Source of the DNA: Deltaproteobacteria bacterium
GTDB lineage: Bacteria > Myxococcota_A > Polyangia > HGW-17 > SLPX01
DNA length: 22,332 nt
Assembly (NCBI GenBank): GCA_011390535.1
Contig: JAABSF010000004.1
Span: forward strand, 1-22,332
Reading direction: 5' to 3'
The notes beneath the pieces were generated by a model. That model was not told the DNA's origin. It was given only the letters and a program-made list of their open reading frames with translations, and ran no database searches. Positions 13,795-22,332 of this stretch are shown here, in pieces (position 1 is the first letter of the stretch; each line of letters begins with the position of its first letter). The translations under genes and the position numbers were made by a program.

Positions 13795-16700
13795 GTGAGC
13801 TCTGAAAAAAAGAACGGGTTTGTTAGTATAGTGGAAAAAAAGAAAAAAAATGGGGAAAGCGAAGAAGGAATTCCTGTTTCTATTCCATTTTCAACGGAAG
13901 AAGAACTTTCGGATGTTTTTGAACTGAGTGAATCACATATTTTTCTTATAGATGAAGAAACAGAAGAAATTCGCCCGGATCTTACTGTATGGTCTGCACT
14001 TAAAGAGAGTTATGAAGAAGAACTCCGTAAGCTGGATAAAGAAGACCGGCAAAATAAGATAAGGCTATTATATGAGCTAGGGAGAATAGAAGAAGAGGTC
14101 TTTCGAGATTTTGCCGCAGCTTTATCGTATTATCGAAAAGCCGGTAAAATAGATGAAGCATCCAACGCAGTGCTTTCGGCATTGAGAAGAAGATATCTTC
14201 TTTCAAACACACCCAGGGAGGCGATAAAAACACTCGAGAGCAGCGCTACAACCGCACCCGATGAGATAGCTCGGGCAACTTTTTTTGAACGTATCGGACG
14301 TCTATATAAAGACAGGCTGACCGATAATAAACAAGCGTTACAGGCTTTTCAAAAAGCTCTCGAGTTGGATAGCTCTTACCAAACAGCGCTTTGGTCTCTT
14401 ATTGATTTGTATCGGATCACCAGTGATCCCAAAAAACAATCAAAAACTATCGTACAGTTGGCTAATGTTACGAGAGATCCTGATTTTAAAGCAGTTTTAC
14501 TTGCAGAGGCTGGTTTTATTCAGCTCTTTTCACTGAAGGATTCAACAAAGGCTGGTGAACTGTTGGGGCTGGCTCTCAAGGCAAATCCTCATAATGAGGG
14601 GGCGAGGTTTTGTCTGGAATTGATCTTATATCAAGATGGTCGTTGGAGCGACCTAGCAGATCTTTTTATTCAACAAGGAGATTTGGCTCCTGGGATAGAT
14701 CTGAATTTTTCTAATCGATATCTTGCCGGGAGTTTGGTTTGGAGCAGGCTCAAAGACACTGATCGAGCTATCGAATTATTTGAGCAAGCGGCTGCGTTGA
14801 AACAAAACAATCTTTTGCCTCTTTGGGAACTCGTTGAATTATATGGGGATACAGGCCAGTGGGAGAATCTTTGTCATACTCTAGAGAGAATTTTGAGCCT
14901 GACACAATCCATTGATTCACCAAGATACTTGGCGGCGCTTCATTTTCGTATCGGCTCGGTTTTGCAGGTTAGGTTAAATAGGAGGGAAGAAGCAAAAGAG
15001 AGATTTAGAAAAGCATTGGAAGCTTCACCAGCTGATGTCCCCGCAAGGAGGGCGCTGGCCGCTGAGCTGGTACGAGAGAAAAACTGGGAAGAATTGTGCG
15101 GACTTCTTCAGATAGAAGCAGAAATCCATCAAGATCCCCAGCGCAGAGCAGCTGTTATTTTGAGGCAGGCTGAGATTACCGAGTACGAATTATGCGATCC
15201 AAAGAAGGCTATAGAGATATATGAATTAGCTCACAGCTTACAGCAAAACAGAGGACCGGCTTTCAGGGCGCTGGATAGACTCTACACAATCCGTGAAGAA
15301 TGGGAAAAACTCTGCGATCTTTATAGAAGTGAAGTAGAGAACAGTAATGATCAGTCACGAAGAGTCTCCTTAAAAAAGAGAATGGCTGAGTTGTTGGAGC
15401 AAAGATTAAATCGTCAAGAGGAAGCGGTAGAGATCCTTGAATCTATTCGCGAGCAGGTAGGTGAAGACAGGGAAGTTCATTTATCACTTTCAAGAATATA
15501 TGAAAAACTTCAACGGTGGGAACAACTTGTGGAAAGCCTGGAAACAGAATCCGGGTTGAGTAAAGATAATGAAGAAAAGTGCTCCCTTTTATGCCATGCA
15601 GCTACAATTTTGGAAGGACGCCTGGATGATGACATCAAGGCCCTGGATTTATATGAAAAGGTCCTTCAAATAGATGGAGCGCATCAGGAAGCCTTGAGCC
15701 GCTTAGGGAGGCTTTATCATAGAAAAGCAAGGTGGAATAAACTAGTCGAAGTTTACCGCAAAGAAGTTAGCGCCTCTCAAAGTCACTCTGATGCAGCAGA
15801 TCTTCTCTTCCGCGTCGGACAGATTCTCGAAAACAAAATGGCGGATAAGAATGGGGCGATAAGCGCATACAAAGAAGCTTTGAAATATGAATCAGGACAT
15901 GTGCCTGCGCAAGATGCTTTGAGTGATCTTTTAAGAAAATCAGGTAGATGGAAAGATTTTTTGGAGCTATTGGACAGACAAGCGGAAGGAGGAAATCGCA
16001 CACGGGTAGCACTTTCCAACCTGAGGGCCGGGAAGATACTGGAAGATAGATTAGGGAATCTGGATGGGGCGATTGAAAGAATCAAAAAAGCACTCACGGT
16101 GGAAGAGGCTGAATCAGTTGCTCATCTAACGCTTGAAAGGCTATATCCGATAAAAAAAGAGTTTAAAGAGCTTGCTGGTCATTTAAGCTCTCATGGTGAA
16201 GGAGGTGGGTGGTGGGACCCGGTTCGTGTGGGGTTGCGAGTGGTCGCTGTCTACAGGCACTATATTAACGACCCGGTCAGAGCAACTCAGTGGTGTGAGA
16301 AAGTGCTTAAACGAGACACTCATAATACCGAAGCATGGGCAAATGAAGTAGAGGTATTGAAAAGAAGTAATCAAGGGCAGCTGCCACATAAGCTGCAAAA
16401 ACTATCTGGAGTTCTCTCAGATCCTCAAAGTGCCGGAGCGGTGTTGAAAGATAGGAAAACTTGGGCGGGGATGAAGCAGGGAGAGAAAGAGCCCCTCCCG
16501 GAAGCGGTGGTTAGCGGGAAAATTCTTGAAGTGTTGCCTGGGGATAATGAAGCATTGGAGACTTTGGAAAGAATAGCCATAGAGGGACGTAATGATCCAG
16601 CTCTCTCGGAGGTTCTTCGCCAAAAATTAGAGGTGTCTACACATGACATAGAGGAGACAACTGTTCTTTTGTTGAGAATGGGAGATGTTTTGTGGAGAAT

Positions 16701-18879
16701 GGGAAAGGTGGAAAATGCTGCTGGTTTTTATGAAAAAGCTGTCAATATTAATCCAACTGATTTGCCGGCGCTGAGAAGCTTGAGAGTTTTGCATCAGTTA
16801 AAGGGGGATCAAGAAAAAGTTGCAGAGCTTTTGATTCGTGAGAGTGAAGTGAGCAACAATATTGAAGCGGTAACCTCAGCATTGATGAAGGCAGGGGATA
16901 TTTGGCTGATAGAATTCATGGATCCGGCCAAAGCCGAAGCTGCTTACGCTAGAGTTTTTGAAAAAGTACCAACACATAATTTGGCCTTTCAACGGCTCTG
17001 TTCACTTGTGGCATCCAGAGATGGCTATGAAGACCTAGCAAATATATATAAGAAAAAGCTTTCTACTCTTGAAGGAACTCAACGATTAGAAGTCCTTTCC
17101 GATTTGGCAGATCTCTACAGGTTGAATCTAGGTGACAATACAAGGGCAATAAGTGTCTTAGAAGAAATGCTCTCTATAAAGGAAACTAATGAAAAAGCCT
17201 TGGTTGATCTTTCTGAGCTTTACGCTGAGAGCCGACGGTGGAGAGAAGCCTCAAAGATACTGACAAAGCTTGAAAAAATATCTCAAGACAGCGAGCGAAA
17301 GCTATCTTTGAAGCTGAAACACATCTCAATATTGAAAGATCATCTTCATGAAGATGAGAAAGCATTGAGTCATTGTCATGAGATCCTGCAAACAAAAAGA
17401 GACAACACTAAAGTACTGGAGTATGCAGCTGAGTTGGAGCTGAAGCTTGGAAAGTGGGAAGAAGCTGCTTTACATCTTTCAGACCTGGCCGACAATGCTC
17501 AACCTGTTGATAGAGCAAGGTTTTTGATTCAGCTGGCAAAAGTCAGAGAGCGAGGGCTGGATGACAAAAACAAAGCTCAAGAACACCTGATTCGTGCAGC
17601 GGCACTTTGTCTTTTGGCACCTGGTGCGATTAAGAATTTAGAGGAGTTTTTTGAGGAAAGAGAAGATTTTGAAGGTTATGAAAACTTGTTGAGCCGAGTA
17701 ATCCAAGAAGCCGGCGCTGATCGACCAGGGAGTACAGCTCTCAGATTATCCAAGGCGAGAAATCTTTTTCATAGGCTAAAACAAAGAGATAAGGCGGAAC
17801 GGGAAGTGCAGATAGCACTTGAAAAAGATCCAGATTCCTTAGATACGAGGTTGGAGTTGGCTTATCTTCATCTTATGGGTTCTAGAATAGGTTTGGCGAA
17901 AGCTGAATACCAGGCTGTATTGAAAAAGGATCCGTTTAGTTTTAATGGATATAGGGGTCTTAAAGAAGTTTTTTTAAAACGTGATGAGAGGGACAGGGCT
18001 AGGTTGGCAGCTCAGGCCATTGTATTATTTGGTAATGCCGATAAGCAAGAGATGGCCCTAGCAGAAGAAGGTATAAGGGTGTTTGAAGAAGCGCCGGTGG
18101 TTTTGGGAATAATGAATGCTGACCATATCGCGCAGTTTATGGCACCAGAAGAAGAGCCGGCTGCTGGTAGAGATCTATTGAAAGTGCTCTCACCCCATCT
18201 TCATTTGATGTTTCCTCAAGATCTTCTCTCTAGAGGGTTGAGCAATTTAAAAGATCTTCCACCCACACATGGGAGGTACGAAATAATACAAAGAGTTTCA
18301 AGAAGGTTGGGGATAGAAAAATACAGAGTTTTTATAAACGAAACGGTTCCTAACATGATCATGGCTGCACCAGGACAAGTGCCGGCGTTAATACTTGGGA
18401 CAGCTGTATTAAAGTCGACCGAAGTGAGAGCCTTTACCTTTGAAGTAGCCAGAAATCTCTCCTTAGTAACAACTGGGGCGATTTACCTTAAGTGGGCTGA
18501 TCTGAAAGAGTTGGAAAAGCTATTAGCGGGAGTCGTTTGCCAGTTCGACAAAGGTTATGGGGAACATATAGCACCTCAGTTTGAGCTTAGTGATCTAGGA
18601 AAAAACTTTATAAAAGGAGTTCCAAGGAGGGTTCGTAAGTCTTTTGAAGAGCCTGCCATATTGTTTTCGCGGGCGGGAGCGATAGGGATGAGCTCGTGGA
18701 AGGATGCTGTTGAGCGGTGTGGAGATAGAGTTGGGCTATGTCTTTGTGGTAGCCTTGAAGCGGCTATTGTGGGAATGCACGGACGCAATGCATCAAAAGA
18801 AGAGATAGCTTCTTTATTGCTTTACAATGTCAGCCCTCATCTTGCAGAGGCGAGAAAGATTTGTGGTGTAGGTTTATAA
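13795..18879 (+). CDS. Giant TPR-repeat protein (1694 residues)
   Basis: A very long protein made mostly of tetratricopeptide-like helix pairs from about residue 60 to 1430, often with ALxxYxKALxxD/N spacing (QALQAFQKALELDSSYQTAL, KALDLYEKVLQIDGAHQEAL). The first 60 residues are polar and acidic, with no signal peptide or membrane segment, so it is probably cytoplasmic. The last ~260 residues are not TPR and contain PALILGTAVLKSTEVRAFTFEVARNLSLV. This recalls the C-terminal domain of myxobacterial giant TPR proteins, possibly a degenerate M48-type peptidase fold without HExxH; that is inference. TPR arrays serve as protein-binding scaffolds; the partner is unknown. The GTG start has GGGAGG six bases upstream. 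The 3' end overlaps the convergent pilS by 6 bp. Confidence 0.9.
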   Translation: MSSEKKNGFVSIVEKKKKNGESEEGIPVSIPFSTEEELSDVFELSESHIFLIDEETEEIRPDLTVWSALKESYEEELRKLDKEDRQNKIRLLYELGRIEEEVFRDFAAALSYYRKAGKIDEASNAVLSALRRRYLLSNTPREAIKTLESSATTAPDEIARATFFERIGRLYKDRLTDNKQALQAFQKALELDSSYQTALWSLIDLYRITSDPKKQSKTIVQLANVTRDPDFKAVLLAEAGFIQLFSLKDSTKAGELLGLALKANPHNEGARFCLELILYQDGRWSDLADLFIQQGDLAPGIDLNFSNRYLAGSLVWSRLKDTDRAIELFEQAAALKQNNLLPLWELVELYGDTGQWENLCHTLERILSLTQSIDSPRYLAALHFRIGSVLQVRLNRREEAKERFRKALEASPADVPARRALAAELVREKNWEELCGLLQIEAEIHQDPQRRAAVILRQAEITEYELCDPKKAIEIYELAHSLQQNRGPAFRALDRLYTIREEWEKLCDLYRSEVENSNDQSRRVSLKKRMAELLEQRLNRQEEAVEILESIREQVGEDREVHLSLSRIYEKLQRWEQLVESLETESGLSKDNEEKCSLLCHAATILEGRLDDDIKALDLYEKVLQIDGAHQEALSRLGRLYHRKARWNKLVEVYRKEVSASQSHSDAADLLFRVGQILENKMADKNGAISAYKEALKYESGHVPAQDALSDLLRKSGRWKDFLELLDRQAEGGNRTRVALSNLRAGKILEDRLGNLDGAIERIKKALTVEEAESVAHLTLERLYPIKKEFKELAGHLSSHGEGGGWWDPVRVGLRVVAVYRHYINDPVRATQWCEKVLKRDTHNTEAWANEVEVLKRSNQGQLPHKLQKLSGVLSDPQSAGAVLKDRKTWAGMKQGEKEPLPEAVVSGKILEVLPGDNEALETLERIAIEGRNDPALSEVLRQKLEVSTHDIEETTVLLLRMGDVLWRMGKVENAAGFYEKAVNINPTDLPALRSLRVLHQLKGDQEKVAELLIRESEVSNNIEAVTSALMKAGDIWLIEFMDPAKAEAAYARVFEKVPTHNLAFQRLCSLVASRDGYEDLANIYKKKLSTLEGTQRLEVLSDLADLYRLNLGDNTRAISVLEEMLSIKETNEKALVDLSELYAESRRWREASKILTKLEKISQDSERKLSLKLKHISILKDHLHEDEKALSHCHEILQTKRDNTKVLEYAAELELKLGKWEEAALHLSDLADNAQPVDRARFLIQLAKVRERGLDDKNKAQEHLIRAAALCLLAPGAIKNLEEFFEEREDFEGYENLLSRVIQEAGADRPGSTALRLSKARNLFHRLKQRDKAEREVQIALEKDPDSLDTRLELAYLHLMGSRIGLAKAEYQAVLKKDPFSFNGYRGLKEVFLKRDERDRARLAAQAIVLFGNADKQEMALAEEGIRVFEEAPVVLGIMNADHIAQFMAPEEEPAAGRDLLKVLSPHLHLMFPQDLLSRGLSNLKDLPPTHGRYEIIQRVSRRLGIEKYRVFINETVPNMIMAAPGQVPALILGTAVLKSTEVRAFTFEVARNLSLVTTGAIYLKWADLKELEKLLAGVVCQFDKGYGEHIAPQFELSDLGKNFIKGVPRRVRKSFEEPAILFSRAGAIGMSSWKDAVERCGDRVGLCLCGSLEAAIVGMHGRNASKEEIASLLLYNVSPHLAEARKICGVGL

Positions 18880-20700
18880 ACTAAGCGGTAACGAAACTTT
18901 AAAAGTGGTCCCCTCTCCCTTTGTAGACTCTACTTGGACAGTTCCTTGATGGTCTTTGATTATTTGATAAACAATGGACAAACCAAGACCCGTGCCTCTT
19001 TGCTTTGTTGTGAAAAAAGGTTCAAATATTTTTTGAAGGTCTTCTGGTTTTATTCCTTTTCCATTGTCTTTAATGAATACTTCGGCTGAAGTATCCTTTT
19101 TTTCTATTCGAATCTGTATAGTGCCTTGGTCTCCTGTAGCTTCCATTGCATTAATTAGTAGATTCAGGAAAACCTGCTGTAATTTATTATCATCGCCTTT
19201 GACCATCACGGTGGAATCCAAAGAGTCAATTTTTTCGGTGGAGGAGATGATATGAGATGCGACAGCAGGATGATTTTTATCGCCGATGGAAGGTTGCTCT
19301 ACTATTTTTTCATTGCGGCGATGTGCTTCTTTAAAAGAAGAGCTCTCGGAATCTTGTTTCGCTCTATTTATTTTAGTAAGCTTGATTTGAGGCGTTTCTC
19401 TTTTTTGTTTCAGTATCTGGATTGTGTGAGCTAAGATTTTTTCTATCTCAACAGTTTTAATTTCAAGTGGGTGCGGTTTTGCGAACATAAGAATATCTGT
19501 AATCAATAGATCCAGCCTCTCTATTTCTCTCAACAAGATATTCATTAGTTTCTCGTCATCTTCTTTAGGGAAGGAAGACTGCTGAAGTAGTTCAATGGCA
19601 CCGGACATGGAAGCTAGTGGATTTCTAATTTCATGAGCTATGGATGCGGCAAATCTCCCCAACATAGACAGCTTTTCGTTTTTCTGGATTTCTTGTTCCA
19701 TCTTCTCCATTTTTGTGCGATCTATTATGAAGAAAATGCTTCCTTGTTTTTCTCCTTTGTTATTATGATAAAAAGTCTCCGAGATCTCAATAATCTTCTT
19801 GACGCCATCTTTTCTTTGCATGGAGACTTTTTGAATATCTTCCGACGTTTCAATTTTTGGTATTATATTTGTGTAAAGCTGGTCTATCGCCTCTTCTTTT
19901 CGGCATCCTAATATCTCCGCCGCAGCATTGTTTATTGAGATGATTCTTCCCTCAATATCTGTGCTCACTATACCCGAATTTATGAAGCGAAGTATTTTTT
20001 CATGGTGGGCTGAGAACTCTTCAAGTGCGGTTTTCTGAGCAGTTGCTTCTTGTCCTGCGCTGTGGAGCAGTTTACCTAAATGAGCGGCCATGAGAGCAAC
20101 GGCCCAAAAAGCCGCTATGTTTATGGTTATGTTTTTTATTAAAGTATCAACGCTAACTTCCCAAGGGGCCATGATTTGTTCAGGTAGAACAGGGAAGTAG
20201 CGATAATATCCGAAAAGGGAGACCATAAGAAAAAGTGTTGTCGCCGCTGCACTGGAGATTAATGCTCCCCGCTCTTTGTCTATAATGGAGGCTCCAACAA
20301 TAGCTATTAAGAAAAGAGCCGTGTAACCCGAAGAAGAGCCTCCTGTTACGTGTACAGCAAAAGAAATAACTAAAAGATCGATGAAGATTTGAATATAGAA
20401 GAAGGCCAAATAGTTGTTTATCCAACGAAGAATAATTCCATAGGCGATGGAAAAGAAGAACAAAACGATTATCAAAAAGAGAAGAATCTGGTTAAAAGGG
20501 GATGTGAGCCTATGTGTAGTCTTCATAAACAGATTAGTCAAAACCATCCCCAGCATAAGCATAAGTAGGAGAATCACTCTGAATAACAAGATCCAAGAGA
20601 GGCGGGATTTTAGCTGCCAAGATTTTTCTTTTTTAGAAAAACCATCTTTTAAAGGATTGCCTTTTAGAGAGGAATCTTTATTTGGGGAAGGAAATGACAC
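18874..20700 (-). CDS. pilS: PilS-like membrane sensor histidine kinase
   Basis: A 608-residue sensor kinase; PilS controls pilin transcription through the sigma54 regulator PilR. The N-terminal ~215 residues hold about six membrane segments. A PAS domain (about 232-330) contains NSGIVSTDIEGRIISINNAAAEILG. The HisKA box FAASIAHEIRNPLASMSGAIELL places the phosphorylated His at 356. The ATPase has N-box NLLINAMEA, DNGKGI (545-550) and GTGLGLS (569-575). A polar insertion of about 55 residues (441-495) separates HisKA from the N-box. The GTG start lies 3 bases after the pilC stop without its own ribosome-binding site, so translation is coupled. pilS here rests on domain layout plus the pilC neighbour. 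pilR does not follow. Confidence 0.85.
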   Translation of the reverse strand: MSFPSPNKDSSLKGNPLKDGFSKKEKSWQLKSRLSWILLFRVILLLMLMLGMVLTNLFMKTTHRLTSPFNQILLFLIIVLFFFSIAYGIILRWINNYLAFFYIQIFIDLLVISFAVHVTGGSSSGYTALFLIAIVGASIIDKERGALISSAAATTLFLMVSLFGYYRYFPVLPEQIMAPWEVSVDTLIKNITINIAAFWAVALMAAHLGKLLHSAGQEATAQKTALEEFSAHHEKILRFINSGIVSTDIEGRIISINNAAAEILGCRKEEAIDQLYTNIIPKIETSEDIQKVSMQRKDGVKKIIEISETFYHNNKGEKQGSIFFIIDRTKMEKMEQEIQKNEKLSMLGRFAASIAHEIRNPLASMSGAIELLQQSSFPKEDDEKLMNILLREIERLDLLITDILMFAKPHPLEIKTVEIEKILAHTIQILKQKRETPQIKLTKINRAKQDSESSSFKEAHRRNEKIVEQPSIGDKNHPAVASHIISSTEKIDSLDSTVMVKGDDNKLQQVFLNLLINAMEATGDQGTIQIRIEKKDTSAEVFIKDNGKGIKPEDLQKIFEPFFTTKQRGTGLGLSIVYQIIKDHQGTVQVESTKGEGTTFKVSLPLSL

Positions 20701-20703
20701 GAT

Positions 20704-21912
20704 CTATTCTTGGTTGATGTTGCCGGCCATTTCAAAAACAGGGAGATACATCGCTATGATAATTCCTCCCACAACCACACCGAGAAAAGACATCATTATG
20801 GGCTCCAGCATACTTGTTAGAGCCTCCACGGCTACATCAACTTCATCATCATAGAAATCTGCAATTTTGTTCAGCATTGCATCAAGCGCACCTGTCTGTT
20901 CACCCACACCGATCATCTGAGCCACCATAGGAGGAAACACGCCGGTTTCGGTGAGCGGGGAAGCCATGTTTTGACCCTCAGAGAGGCGGTCTTTTATGAA
21001 AAAGACTGCTTCTTCAACAACTTTATTTCCAGCAGTTTTTGCAACGATTTCCATTGAGTCTAAAATGGGAACCCCGGAAGACAAAAGAGTTCCCAGAGTA
21101 CGAGTAAAGCGAGCCACCACCGTTTTTTGAATGGTTGGACCTAAAATCGGCATATATAAAAGCCCTTTATCTATATAATAGCGACTTTTGTCCCATTTAA
21201 GTAAGAAAATAAAGGTCGCGATGAAACTGAAAATGCCCAGCATAAACCAGTGAGCATTTGAGACGAAACCTTCGGAAATACGTATCAACAAAGCCGTCGG
21301 CCAGGGAAGCGAGCCGCCACCGAAGTCCGTAAACATTCTTTGGAACGTCGGAATAACTTTCCAAAGCATCAATATGATGATCCCCACCGCTACTACCAGA
21401 ACAGTCACCGGATACGTCAAGGCGCTCTTGATTCTTCTTTTAAGCTTGACCATTTTTTCAATGTGAACAGCCAAACGATTTAAAATCGTATCTAGTATAC
21501 CACCGGCCTCACCGGCTGCTACAAGGTTTACAAACAGAGCGTTGAAAACCTTTGGATGCCTACCAAGTGCCTCAGAGAAAGTAGCGCCGGATTCTACATT
21601 TGTCCGAATGTCATTCAGTATTTTTTTAAAAGCCGGATTGTCGGAGGTGCTGGATAAAATACTAAGACATTGTACCAACGGAAGGCCGGCATCTATCATG
21701 GTTGCAAACTGTCTGGTAAATACAACCAATTCTTTGGATTTGACAGGTGAACCTATGGACAATGTCAAAGCCGCGCGTTTTTTCTTTACTTTTGTTACAT
21801 TTATATCCTGTTGTCGTAGTCGGTTAGTGAGAGCTTGTGCGTTTTCGGCATCTATTTCACCTTTACGTGTCTCGCCGGACCTGGTTTTTCCTTCCCAGAC
21901 AAATTTCGGCAT
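20704..21912 (-). CDS. pilC: Type IV pilus inner-membrane platform protein PilC
   Basis: PilC is the inner-membrane platform that couples the PilB/PilT motor ATPases to the growing pilus. From the ATG at 21912 it has 402 residues, the usual length. It begins MPKFVWEGKTRSGETRKGEI, typical of the family. Two GspF-type domains follow: FTRQFATMIDAGLPLVQCLSIL with GEAGGILDTILNRLA, then FTRTLGTLLSSGVPILDSMEIV with GEQTGALDAMLNKIADFYDDEVD. Three hydrophobic segments are visible (near 170, 220 and 380). The ATG has CAGGAG seven bases upstream; a TTG 18 bases earlier is unlikely. It forms an operon with pilS. pilB and pilT are not adjacent in this window. Confidence 0.95.
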   Translation of the reverse strand: MPKFVWEGKTRSGETRKGEIDAENAQALTNRLRQQDINVTKVKKKRAALTLSIGSPVKSKELVVFTRQFATMIDAGLPLVQCLSILSSTSDNPAFKKILNDIRTNVESGATFSEALGRHPKVFNALFVNLVAAGEAGGILDTILNRLAVHIEKMVKLKRRIKSALTYPVTVLVVAVGIIILMLWKVIPTFQRMFTDFGGGSLPWPTALLIRISEGFVSNAHWFMLGIFSFIATFIFLLKWDKSRYYIDKGLLYMPILGPTIQKTVVARFTRTLGTLLSSGVPILDSMEIVAKTAGNKVVEEAVFFIKDRLSEGQNMASPLTETGVFPPMVAQMIGVGEQTGALDAMLNKIADFYDDEVDVAVEALTSMLEPIMMSFLGVVVGGIIIAMYLPVFEMAGNINQE

Positions 21913-22210
21913 TAACGGTCTCCTGTTCAATATCTCATCATTGGAGATGAGAAACTATCTCATGAAAGAAATAATAGTGTCGAGAATGATAGCATTACAT
22001 AAAAACATAAGCAAAAAGACATATTTTTCCGTTACGATTATCAAAAAATATCTTATAAACAGCCCTTTCAGGCAGAAAACTCTCCTATCGGAGTGCATCT
22101 CTGAAATAATTCAAAGAATTATGTATCTATATACGAAAACATATTTTGGAAGATATCAGACTTGATAGTTTAGATGGCTTTGGATCAAAATTTGTGATGG
22201 AGCGGAATAT
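21913..22210. other. Divergent intergenic region pilC / membrane protein
   Basis: About 300 bp of AT-rich DNA between two divergent starts. It must carry promoters for both sides. Apart from the hairpin at 21933-21952, no clear promoter, and no sigma54-type GG-N10-GC site, was found by eye. Confidence 0.4.
21933..21952. promoter_or_regulatory. Hairpin in the pilC leader
   Basis: TCTCATC (21933-21939) and GATGAGA (21946-21952) form a perfect 7-bp stem with a 6-nt loop, about 20 bp upstream of the pilC start. It is not followed by a T-tract in either direction, so it is more likely an operator or leader structure than a terminator. Confidence 0.3.
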
Positions 22211-22332
22211 TTGAAAAAGTTATTGGAAAGATTGGCGATTTCCCTTTTCTTGGCAGTTGTTGTCTATGCAGGGGTTTCTTTTTTTGCTGATCTGGAAAAA
22301 CTTTGGCAAGTGTTGAGCCGGTTCCCTATGGA
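22211..22332 (+). CDS. Start of a membrane protein, LPG synthase / flippase-like family (cut by window edge)
   Basis: Only the first 40 residues are in the window: a TTG start giving MKKLLERLAISLFLAVVVYAG followed by VSFFADLEKLWQVLSRFPM. The hydrophobic segment (about 8-26) followed by a short amphipathic stretch with A-D-x-x-K-L-x-x-x-L-x-x-F-P resembles the start of the UPF0104 / lysylphosphatidylglycerol-synthase transmembrane family found in myxobacteria. TTG 22211 is chosen because GGAG lies eight bases upstream and the frame has no ATG back to a stop at 22166. The assignment rests on the N-terminus alone. Confidence 0.55.
   Translation, partial: MKKLLERLAISLFLAVVVYAGVSFFADLEKLWQVLSRFPM

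Noticed and set aside
21542..22165. 207-codon plus-strand frame opposite pilC
   Set aside because: Most of it is antisense to the well-supported pilC gene, and no family is recognisable.

Overview
The window is a bacterial chromosome replication-origin region. On the minus strand lies the classical cluster rpmH-rnpA-yidD-yidC. Divergent from it on the plus strand is dnaA-dnaN-recF-gyrB. GyrB carries the large insertion in the TOPRIM part that is typical of Gram-negative enzymes. Two later features also fit a Gram-negative bacterium of the former Deltaproteobacteria / Myxococcota type: a type IV pilus pilC-pilS pair, and a 1694-residue TPR protein with a C-terminal domain resembling those of myxobacterial giant TPR proteins. 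That placement is inference. The DNA is AT-rich, and GTG or TTG starts are common (yidC, aroB, the giant TPR gene, pilS and the last partial gene).

Layout. 1-2589 (minus): partial yidC, yidD, rnpA, rpmH. 2590-3138: pyrimidine-rich intergenic DNA with an rpmH promoter, a possible broken small ORF and three DnaA boxes just before dnaA. 3139-4602: dnaA. 4603-4880: a GC-rich, hairpin-forming insert bounded by two exact 23-bp direct repeats 240 bp apart. About 4900-5190: AT-rich DNA with further DnaA-box-like sites, so the origin looks bipartite around dnaA. 5275-10167: dnaN, recF, gyrB.

10156-11444 (minus): a two-gene unit, an unrecognised 230-residue protein followed by a small TPR protein resembling the LcrH/SycD class of type III secretion chaperones. 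It looks like a substrate-chaperone pair with no secretion genes nearby. 11753-12409 (minus): a TetR-family regulator with a good promoter that overlaps an inverted-repeat operator candidate. It is divergent from aroB (12581-13714, 3-dehydroquinate synthase), which is followed by the giant TPR gene (13795-18879).

18874-21912 (minus): pilC then pilS, encoding the type IV pilus inner-membrane platform and the sensor kinase of pilin transcription. pilR does not follow pilS, because the giant TPR gene converges on it. 22211-end (plus): the start of a membrane protein resembling the lysylphosphatidylglycerol-synthase/flippase family. No rRNA, tRNA, CRISPR array, insertion sequence or prophage gene was seen.
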